12,988 bases of DNA from an uncultured Actinomyces sp. (GTDB lineage Bacteria; Actinomycetota; Actinomycetes; Actinomycetales; Actinomycetaceae). The notes under the pieces are model-generated. The model saw nothing but the letters and a program-made list of their open reading frames with translations. It was not told the DNA's origin and searched no databases. This document shows positions 1-6,045 of this stretch, piece by piece. The position numbers and the translations under genes were made by a program. Position 1 is the first letter of the stretch. Every line of letters begins with the position of its first letter. Location of the stretch: assembly GCA_900541895.1 (NCBI GenBank), contig UWSI01000041.1:1-12988 (forward strand), read 5' to 3'.

Positions 1-131
1 CCCAGCCCGGTCAATACCCCGAGCAGGGACAGTACCCGCAGGCGACTCAGTACCCACAGGCACCTCAGCAACCCCAGGCGGGTCAATACCCTGAGCAAGG
101 CCAGCAGCCGGGCCAATACCCACAGGCCTGA
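1..131 (+). CDS. C-terminal end of a Q/P/G/Y-rich protein (partial)
   Basis: The frame whose first full codon is at position 3 stays open to TGA at 129-131 and encodes 42 residues made almost only of Gln, Pro, Gly, Tyr and Ala. The nonapeptide [PA]GQYPEQGQ occurs twice, at visible residues 2-10 and 26-34. The rest of the gene lies upstream, so no function can be read. The tail closely resembles in style the Q/P/G/W-rich cytoplasmic tail of the membrane protein at 6046-8289. This protein may therefore be another member of the tandem family that follows. It could equally be any of the many actinobacterial membrane proteins with a QPYG-type low-complexity segment. The coding frame is fairly secure because the repeats are in codon phase and the frame ends just before a hairpin. 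Confidence 0.7.
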   Translation, partial: QPGQYPEQGQYPQATQYPQAPQQPQAGQYPEQGQQPGQYPQA

Positions 132-162
132 GCAGCGCTCGCTCTCAGTTCTGAATACTTTT

Positions 163-194
163 CGGGGCGACCGCACGCAGCCGCGGTCGCCCCG
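163..194 (+). terminator. GC-rich hairpin between the partial gene and the tandem array
   Basis: A perfect 12-bp inverted repeat (arms 163-174 and 183-194, CGGGGCGACCGC and its complement) encloses an 8-nt loop. It begins 32 nt after the stop codon at 131 and ends 30 nt before the next start. No T-run follows the right arm, so a classical U-tract is missing. Actinobacterial terminators often lack one. It most likely ends transcription of the upstream gene, which would mean the next gene needs its own promoter close to or inside this hairpin. I could not identify that promoter. Confidence 0.55.
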
Positions 195-224
195 ACGACA
201 GTTAACCCCTCACAGGAGCATGAC

Positions 225-1454
225 ATGTCTTTCCCTTTGACAAAGCGAGTTGCGACCTTCTCTCTTGCCGGCATGTGCGCTTTGGCGATGGTCGCGCCAG
301 TAATCAATGCTCCATCAGCTCAAGCAGCAGGCCATCGTTTCGGTATTTCTCAGACTTTCTGGATCCGAGTTGACGGACGTGTCACTCACCAGTTTTCACT
401 CATCGAGCAGTCCAACTTCATCAGTAAGGAAGCCTGCGAGTCTCTTCCAGTGGCATTGGAGTGGTCTCGCGTCACCTTCAGTGCCTCACCAACCTCAACT
501 CGATGCACCATCGAAACTGACTTCAATCGCCATGTGAACCCCTATGTAGCTGTCGATCAGAATCGAAGCGTAACTTTTGCCGCTCGCCCCATCGCACTTG
601 AAGACCTTGGTCTTGAGCTTCCTGAAGACACGACTCTCACCTACCAGTCCGTGAGCCTCACCGGAAGAGGGTTCCACGCAACGCAGGTCAACGCGGGAGC
701 GGAAACCCGCCTGGACAGCACAGGTGATAACGTCTCCTGGAAAAATATCGGAAAGGATGTCGTCGCCGCTGAGGGGACTATCGACGTCGACAACGATTTC
801 CACACTCAAGAACGCAAGACCTATCAAGGTATCGAAGCCGTTGATATGCCCGGCGATTTTCAAGACGCTTCCGCTACTGTCAAAGCAAACTCAAGCAGCT
901 CTAACAGCCCATCCCCTTCTTCGACATCAGCACGTTCAAGCTCAAGCTCCTCGGGAATGATGTCCGGCCTCATGCAATTCATCATTCGCTTGCTCCCAGC
1001 GATCATCGTATTTGCTGGTGCGACGTTTATAACGAGGTATTCCGCCCGCCGACGTCGCAAGAACAAATACCAGAGCGGTGGATTCCCAGTACGCGTTCCT
1101 ACACCGCTTCCATCCCACAGCACGTCGGGGGCTCCTTCACAGGCACCAAGTCCCTTCAGCGTTCGCGGAAAGGACCCCTCTGCCAGCGCGTTCTCAACAG
1201 GATCGCAGGCCCCCTCAACCAGCACGCCGAAGAGCACTGTGCCCGCTGATCCCCACCTCACGCCCAGCGAGCCACAGCCGGCCTCGGCCTCGCAAACTCC
1301 GACTTCGCCCCCGCCTGCTACCTCCTCGGAGCCGTACAACCCCTATGCGCCCTCCCCTGATCCCGCTTCTTCCCTACCTCCAGCGGCAAGTCCGGCGGAA
1401 GCCGCCGATTCAGCACCAGATCCGTACTCGACCGACTGGCGAAATTCCCTCTAG
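225..1454 (+). CDS. LppM-like single-pass membrane protein, array paralogue 1
   Basis: This protein has 409 residues. A Sec signal peptide covers about residues 1-35 (basic start, hydrophobic 13-29, cleavage near SAQA). The ectodomain runs from about 36 to 215 and holds the family landmarks Cys71, Cys94, TDFNRHVNPYVAVD at 98-111, a TFAARP stretch near 117-122, a VSW at 170-172 and AAEG at 181-184. A Ser/Pro linker follows, then a membrane helix at about 251-271 and an RRRRKNK stop-transfer cluster, so the last 130 residues are cytoplasmic. That tail is Pro/Ser-rich and includes YQSGGF, SPFSV (309-313), EPYNPY, AASPAEAAD (387-395) and the end DPYSTDWRNSL (399-409). The layout with a second Cys, a beta-rich stretch and a late V-x-W resembles LppM-like domains. 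That assignment is from memory of the family and is not proven. The start is supported by AGGAG at 214-218, 6 nt before ATG. The function is unknown; surface sensing or binding of a cell-envelope ligand is an inference. Confidence 0.85.
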   Translation: MSFPLTKRVATFSLAGMCALAMVAPVINAPSAQAAGHRFGISQTFWIRVDGRVTHQFSLIEQSNFISKEACESLPVALEWSRVTFSASPTSTRCTIETDFNRHVNPYVAVDQNRSVTFAARPIALEDLGLELPEDTTLTYQSVSLTGRGFHATQVNAGAETRLDSTGDNVSWKNIGKDVVAAEGTIDVDNDFHTQERKTYQGIEAVDMPGDFQDASATVKANSSSSNSPSPSSTSARSSSSSSGMMSGLMQFIIRLLPAIIVFAGATFITRYSARRRRKNKYQSGGFPVRVPTPLPSHSTSGAPSQAPSPFSVRGKDPSASAFSTGSQAPSTSTPKSTVPADPHLTPSEPQPASASQTPTSPPPATSSEPYNPYAPSPDPASSLPPAASPAEAADSAPDPYSTDWRNSL

Positions 1455-1463
1455 GAGTATCTG

Positions 1464-2492
1464 ATGCCTTTTTCTTTCCCGAGGCCCACAGCACGCTCTT
1501 TCCTTGCCGGCGCTTTAGCGTGTGGATTCCTTGCCGCAATTGGTTTGCCCGCCCCTACTCATGCTGAAGAGCACGAGGTCTCGATTAGCGAAAGCGTTTA
1601 CGCACGCAATAGCGGGCGCTCCCAATACGAGCTATCGATCTTTGACCGCACTCAAACTATGACCGAAGCTGCCTGCGAGGCAGTCCCCTTGGCTCAACAG
1701 TGGTCGGTTGTCGAATTCGAAGCCAATTCTTCTTACAACTACTGCCGCATCGAAACCGATTTCAACCGACACAAGAATCCCTATGTGGCGGTTGATTCAA
1801 GTGGGCACCTCACTTTCGCTGCAAAACCAGTGAAAATTGAAGACCTCAACCTCGCTCTTCCCAGCAGTACCGTTGTTTCTTCGCATCGCTTTTCATTGAC
1901 GGGGAGGAACCTGAATACATCACGTGTGAGCGAAGGCGCCTCGGTGCGTCGCGATGATTCTGGCGACACCGTTCACTGGGATGAGGTTTCTGAAGAAGTG
2001 GTCGCTGCCGAAGGAAGGGTGGAAATCGACGACCGTTTCCACTCTCAAGAACGCGAGGACTTTAACGGCATTAGCGCTGTTGAAGTGCCCACTGATCTTC
2101 AGGCCCCCAATGTGACGACCCCGTCCAGCAACACAGGAAGCGGCGGGCTAGGGCGCATGTTCTTTGGAACTCCGGGCATGAGTTTGGTTTTTTTCTCCTC
2201 TCTATTCATCATCGTCGTTCTCGTGCTTATTTCTGCAGTTTTGATTTCACGCAGGAATAAAAAGAAGACCGTCTACTACCAAAGCGGTTTCAGCTCATAC
2301 CAAGCTGGAGTATCAATCCCCCAACCATATGGCTCAACGACGCCCACAGGCACCTATACGCCGCCCGGCATGGGCCCACAGGCAGGATCAGCACCCGCTT
2401 CGCCCTACCAGGGTTCGTCCTCCGCCGGCGCTCAACCACCTTCTCCTTCTTCAAGCGGCTGGCACAACCCGTTTGAGCCACCAAAGAACTGA
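1464..2492 (+). CDS. LppM-like single-pass membrane protein, array paralogue 2
   Basis: This protein has 342 residues and is the closest relative of the preceding gene. The signal peptide is about residues 1-34, with cleavage near PTHA. Cys71 and Cys94 sit at the same residue numbers as in paralogue 1, and ETDFNRHKNPYVAVD follows the second cysteine. GDTVHW at 167-172 and VVAAEG at 179-184 also match. The linker is short (about 215-238) and the membrane helix is at 240-262, followed by SRRNKKK. The cytoplasmic tail is only about 75 residues long. It starts with YYQSGF, as in paralogue 1, and ends in GWHNPFEPPKN. The gap to the previous gene is 9 nt, and the ribosome site AGGAG (1453-1457) overlaps the upstream TAG, so translation is probably coupled and the two genes share a transcript. 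The role is unknown. Confidence 0.85.
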   Translation: MPFSFPRPTARSFLAGALACGFLAAIGLPAPTHAEEHEVSISESVYARNSGRSQYELSIFDRTQTMTEAACEAVPLAQQWSVVEFEANSSYNYCRIETDFNRHKNPYVAVDSSGHLTFAAKPVKIEDLNLALPSSTVVSSHRFSLTGRNLNTSRVSEGASVRRDDSGDTVHWDEVSEEVVAAEGRVEIDDRFHSQEREDFNGISAVEVPTDLQAPNVTTPSSNTGSGGLGRMFFGTPGMSLVFFSSLFIIVVLVLISAVLISRRNKKKTVYYQSGFSSYQAGVSIPQPYGSTTPTGTYTPPGMGPQAGSAPASPYQGSSSAGAQPPSPSSSGWHNPFEPPKN

Positions 2493-2599
2493 GCGTTTTC
2501 TACTGGCACAGCGGGAGTGCTCACCTACCTCACCCCACACAGGAGGCGTACTCCCACTAGACTGGCCACAGCCTCGGCAATGATCATGGAAGGACTCAT

Positions 2600-3811
2600 A
2601 TGCGATCCACTCTGATGCGACGCGTGGTGCGCCTGCTGGGCATATCAGCCTGCACGTTCCTAGTTGCTGGTAGCGCCTCCACGCTGATGGCGACACCTGC
2701 ACTCGCAGACAGCGCCTATGTCACCATTGGCGAGAGCGTCATCTTCAGCGATATCGGATTCATCAAATATGAGCTCAACATTATTGATTCTTCTCAGACC
2801 ATGACCGAAGAGGCATGCCGTTCTCTACCTCAGTCGAAAGCCAGCGCGGAGACAACCTTCTCAAACGACAAAAACCTGTCATACTGCAGGATTAGCGCAA
2901 CGATCGTGGGTAATAATCCCTACCTAGCGATCAATAAACAGGGCGATTTCACCTTTGCCGCACGCCCGGTAGCCCCTGAGGACCTCCATCTTTCTTTCCC
3001 CGCGGATACAGATTTCAAAGGCATGCGTTCGATCACTTTCAGCGCACCGAACGCCGCAGTTACCCAGCTTTCATCAGGGGGTTCTATTGACGATGGTTTT
3101 AATCACTGGGTCATTGTTAAGTGGAGCGGCGATGCACTGAATGCTCCCGTAGCAGCTATTGGCACGGTCAAGGTGCCCTCAAATTTCCACCCGATTATCC
3201 GCATGGAGCTCGGGGGTATTTCACCAGTTGATGTGCCTAGTGACCTCACGACCGTCAATCAAGCGACCTCGGCTCCGTCCAAAGCCGCGTCGCGACGGAC
3301 AACAAGTTCTCAGAATTCAAACTCCACGCCTGGCGTCATTTCGTTTTTTGACACCGTCTTGAGTTCGCTTCAAAAATACGGTGGTCTTCCGATAGCCATC
3401 ATCTTTATCGCGATTGTCTGGGGCTTTGACTCACTCAAGAAGAAAAAGAAGAAGAAAAAGAAAGCCGAGCCCTCGCCATTCAGCGTTCCCCAGTACTACG
3501 AACCAGCTCGACCGCCTGCCCAGCCAAGTTCAGAGAATCTTTTTGATGTGAGTTCTCAGCCTGTTACCGAGGCCGAGGCCTCCACAGCGCTCCCCCATCC
3601 CGAGCCCTCCCCATCCCCGACCCCGCTTGGACACAATCCCTTCTCCTTGGAGCCTGCGTCCAGCACCCCGGACATTCCTTCGATTCCCGAGGCAGCGTCG
3701 CCAGCCGAGGCCGCGGATGATCCTTTCCGACCATCTTCTTCCACGCAGGGCGGGACAGCGTCGCACAAAGCCTCAGGAGGACGCAATCGTTTTGCGCCGC
3801 CGGAGGAATGA
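2600..3811 (+). CDS. LppM-like single-pass membrane protein with nine-lysine stop-transfer, array paralogue 3
   Basis: This protein has 403 residues. The signal peptide is about residues 1-36 (cleavage near ALA). The two family cysteines are at 73 and 96, again 23 apart. It is the most diverged of paralogues 1-5: the DFNR segment is replaced by ATIVGNNPYLAIN, though FTFAARPV and the V-x-W (172-175) remain. The membrane helix is at about 260-278 and is followed by nine consecutive lysines (280-288), encoded by an unbroken run of A and G. The cytoplasmic tail of about 115 residues contains SPFSV (292-296), GHNPF (344-348), AASPAEAAD (365-373) directly followed by DPF, and a final NRFAPPEE. GGAAGGA at 2588-2594 lies 5 nt before ATG. 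The 107-nt gap from the previous gene is the longest in the array and has a weak interrupted inverted repeat (2511-2518 with 2550-2557). A separate promoter there is possible but not convincing. Confidence 0.85.
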   Translation: MRSTLMRRVVRLLGISACTFLVAGSASTLMATPALADSAYVTIGESVIFSDIGFIKYELNIIDSSQTMTEEACRSLPQSKASAETTFSNDKNLSYCRISATIVGNNPYLAINKQGDFTFAARPVAPEDLHLSFPADTDFKGMRSITFSAPNAAVTQLSSGGSIDDGFNHWVIVKWSGDALNAPVAAIGTVKVPSNFHPIIRMELGGISPVDVPSDLTTVNQATSAPSKAASRRTTSSQNSNSTPGVISFFDTVLSSLQKYGGLPIAIIFIAIVWGFDSLKKKKKKKKKAEPSPFSVPQYYEPARPPAQPSSENLFDVSSQPVTEAEASTALPHPEPSPSPTPLGHNPFSLEPASSTPDIPSIPEAASPAEAADDPFRPSSSTQGGTASHKASGGRNRFAPPEE

Positions 3812-3866
3812 CTTCAGACTTACGCAATCACAGCCGCAGGAAATCACGAAAACTAAGGAATTACTC

Positions 3867-4856
3867 ATGAGAGCATCTATTTCTAGACGAAACCGCATTT
3901 TGCTCAGCATTACGGCCTGTGCGCTCATGATTTCCTCTTCCTTATTCGGGGCATCGCCCGCTCATGCTGTTCGCAATCAGGCGGAGATCAGAGAGTTTTT
4001 CATGATTTTGTCGGACGGTAACGTCAGTCACTCCATTACGGTAATCGACTATTCAAAGACGCTCACCCAAGATGCTTGCGACGCATCTCCTATGGTCCAG
4101 CAATGGTCTCAGACTCGATTCACAGATTATTCAGACTCCTACTACTGCGAAATTACTACGGATTTCAAGCGCGCAACAAACCCGTACGTTGGAGTCGATC
4201 AGGATGGAAAGGTAACCTTCGCTACGGCTCCACTGGAGCTCAAAGACCTCGCCCTTGGCCTTCCCGAAGACATTTCCGTGATAGCACGTCGAGTTGACTT
4301 CACCGGCCCCTACCTGACCATCACAAAGGGCACAAAAGGCTCGGAACTTGTGGAGAGCGATCCTACGAGCGATTCGGTGAGATGGATTAATGACCTCGGT
4401 TCGATCGTGGGTGCCGAAGGATATATCCAAGGTTCTTCTTCTTATTCCCACCCGATTGAGCGCAAAGATTTCAACGAACTTACGGCCGTTCCAGTACCGA
4501 CCGAAATGACGGATTTTCCGCATTCACGCACTATTGCGGCGCCGACGCCATACACTCCTTCACCTACAGCAAGTTCATACACTCCTTCGTCTACAGCAAG
4601 CTCGCCATCACCCTTTAGTCTTGGGTGGCTGATCAACCGGGTCATCAACCCCGTAATCGGCGTGGGACTGGGGGGGTTTTTCGTGTGGTGCATGTGGTGG
4701 ATACTGAAGAAGGGTCTAGAACGAAATAAGACTCAGGCGGGGACCCTTGCCTCCTCGGACTACCAAGCCCAATCTTCGACACCCCCCGCACCCACCCCGA
4801 CTGTTCAAGAACCTCACAATCCTTTCGATTCGGAGTGGCGTAGTCCTTCGGTTTAA
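3867..4856 (+). CDS. LppM-like single-pass membrane protein, array paralogue 4
   Basis: The open frame extends upstream to 3627, inside the previous gene. ATG 3867 is preferred because TAAGGA (3854-3859) lies 7 nt ahead, a typical signal peptide follows (1-34, cleavage near PAHA), and this start puts the cysteines at residues 71 and 94, as in paralogues 1, 2 and 5. The product has 329 residues. The ectodomain carries TDFKRATNPYVGVD (98-111), VTFATAPL, SVRW (170-173) and VGAEG. The linker contains a nine-residue tandem duplication (YTPSPTASS, YTPSSTASS). The membrane helix at about 259-280 is unusual in holding three Trp and a Cys (VWCMWWIL) and is followed by KKGLERNK. The cytoplasmic tail is short (about 45 residues) and ends EPHNPFDSEWRSPSV. 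An SPFS motif occurs here too, but just outside the membrane (248-251). It is probably co-transcribed with its neighbours (55-nt gap). The role is unknown. Confidence 0.85.
   Translation: MRASISRRNRILLSITACALMISSSLFGASPAHAVRNQAEIREFFMILSDGNVSHSITVIDYSKTLTQDACDASPMVQQWSQTRFTDYSDSYYCEITTDFKRATNPYVGVDQDGKVTFATAPLELKDLALGLPEDISVIARRVDFTGPYLTITKGTKGSELVESDPTSDSVRWINDLGSIVGAEGYIQGSSSYSHPIERKDFNELTAVPVPTEMTDFPHSRTIAAPTPYTPSPTASSYTPSSTASSPSPFSLGWLINRVINPVIGVGLGGFFVWCMWWILKKGLERNKTQAGTLASSDYQAQSSTPPAPTPTVQEPHNPFDSEWRSPSV
4551..4604 (+). repeat. 27-bp imperfect tandem duplication in the extracellular linker of paralogue 4
   Basis: Two adjacent 27-nt units (4551-4577 and 4578-4604) encode YTPSPTASS and YTPSSTASS. 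They start identically for 11 bases and differ at four positions. The repeat is in codon phase, so slippage would change the length of the linker without breaking the frame. It lies between the ectodomain and the membrane helix. Confidence 0.8.
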
Positions 4857-4910
4857 ATCGACCACTACCGCTCGCACATCCTTGAACCTAAGCTCACCTT
4901 GAGGAAGTTT

Positions 4911-5963
4911 ATGCACTCCTATCACCGACACCTTCACCGCCTGCAGACTTGGGCGGCTGTGTGTGCATCTGTCATCGCGCTGTCGCTTTTCACCGCTACC
5001 CCCGGCTATAGCGCAGAAAACGAAGTAAAAATTAACGAAGTCTTCACAATTCGTGAACCAAATTCGGTCAGCTATCAAGTAACGGTGCATGATTTCTCGA
5101 AGACGCTGACTGAAGAGTCCTGCCAGGCTTCTCCCGTTGCACTGGATTGGTCCTCGGTGACCTTTACCCAAGCGACATATTCGAACGATTGCTTTATCTC
5201 CACGGAATTTAACCGATACGCGAATCCCTATGTCGGCATCGACGAAGACGGGAAGTTAACATTTGCTACGTCACCACTGACCTTGGAGAAGCTGTCTTTG
5301 GGTCTTCCCGAAAATACAGTCGTCGCACGTCAGAGCGTCACACTTTCAGGGTTTTACATGCGTTTCATTAAAACCAGCAGCGGCGCTCAGCTGGATGACA
5401 GTAACCCCAACTTCAGTACCGTGGAGTGGCTAAATATTCACACACCCACCTTTGCTGCTGAGGGAATTGTAGAAAAAGCGAAGAATTTCCACACCATCGA
5501 ACGTAAAAACTTCAATGGGGTTGTCGCAGTCCCCATGCCAACGAATCTTCAAGACGCGTCGTACGCACGTCGCGCAACCGCTACAAGTTCACCCACGACT
5601 CAATCAGCATCGTCCTCTTCCCAAGGAACTTTCACCCGACTGGTTCTGGCGATGACGGGGAGCATCTTATTTCCGGCAACTGTGATCATTCTCTTGCGTA
5701 CATGGTTCGACAGACGTCAAAAGCGCAAGGCCAAAACGGAGACTCCCACAGCTCCGTCGCCCTTCAGTTCCTCTTCTATTCCAAGCGCGATGGAACCATC
5801 TGCTCGCACTTCCCAGAATCCTTTTGCGACGCAATGGGAAGGTGAAACGGATACAACAGGCGACGCGCAGGGACACTCCGAAAAACCGGGTTCTTCATCC
5901 AGCGAATTGCCCGGAGCTCATGGAGATTCACCGCGAAATCCCTACGGACCGCCAACTAGCTAA
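4911..5963 (+). CDS. LppM-like single-pass membrane protein, array paralogue 5
   Basis: A TTG at 4899 lies in frame, but ATG 4911 is the better start. GAGG (4901-4904) sits 6 nt before it, and this start again places the cysteines at residues 71 and 94. The product has 350 residues. The signal peptide is about 1-34 (cleavage near GYSA). The ectodomain shows TEFNRYANPYVGID (98-111), LTFATSPL, STVEW (169-173) and FAAEG, and is closest to paralogue 4. A Ser/Thr linker leads to a membrane helix at about 244-263, then RTWFDRRQKRKAK. The cytoplasmic tail of about 80 residues contains APSPFS (281-286), QNPFATQWEGE (302-312) and a terminal RNPYGPPTS, so it carries both tail motif types found in the array. 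The gap from the previous gene is 54 nt. The function is unknown; the family argument is the same as for paralogue 1. Confidence 0.85.
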   Translation: MHSYHRHLHRLQTWAAVCASVIALSLFTATPGYSAENEVKINEVFTIREPNSVSYQVTVHDFSKTLTEESCQASPVALDWSSVTFTQATYSNDCFISTEFNRYANPYVGIDEDGKLTFATSPLTLEKLSLGLPENTVVARQSVTLSGFYMRFIKTSSGAQLDDSNPNFSTVEWLNIHTPTFAAEGIVEKAKNFHTIERKNFNGVVAVPMPTNLQDASYARRATATSSPTTQSASSSSQGTFTRLVLAMTGSILFPATVIILLRTWFDRRQKRKAKTETPTAPSPFSSSSIPSAMEPSARTSQNPFATQWEGETDTTGDAQGHSEKPGSSSSELPGAHGDSPRNPYGPPTS

Positions 5964-5982
5964 GCACTCTGCTTCAGCATTT

Positions 5983-6010
5983 TTGCCACACTAAAACAAT
6001 TCGATATGCT
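5983..6010 (+). promoter_or_regulatory. Candidate sigma-A-type promoter for the last array gene
   Basis: TTGCCA (5983-5988) and TATGCT (6005-6010) are separated by 16 nt and lie in the 82-nt gap before the start at 6046. They match the -35 consensus at five of six bases and the -10 at four of six. Transcription would start near 6017, giving a leader of about 30 nt that includes the ribosome site. This would allow the most divergent array member to be expressed apart from paralogues 1-5. The call is by eye only. Confidence 0.4.
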
Positions 6011-6045
6011 TGCAGCAGCTTGATTCAATTTCGAAGGATGTCTCA

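Noticed and set aside
860..1339. 159-codon open frame on the - strand opposite the tail of paralogue 1
   Set aside because: It is a shadow of Ser/Pro-rich coding sequence, with no ribosome site and no domain.
2511..2557. Terminator between paralogues 2 and 3
   Set aside because: The inverted repeat pairs only 7 of 8 bases across a loop of about 31 nt and has no T-run.
2493..2599. Small gene after the AGGAGG-like site at 2541-2546
   Set aside because: No ATG, GTG or TTG lies at a usable distance downstream.
3627..3866. 80-residue N-terminal extension of paralogue 4
   Set aside because: It overlaps the tail of paralogue 3 in another frame. The internal ATG 3867 has a ribosome site, a signal peptide and the family cysteine spacing.
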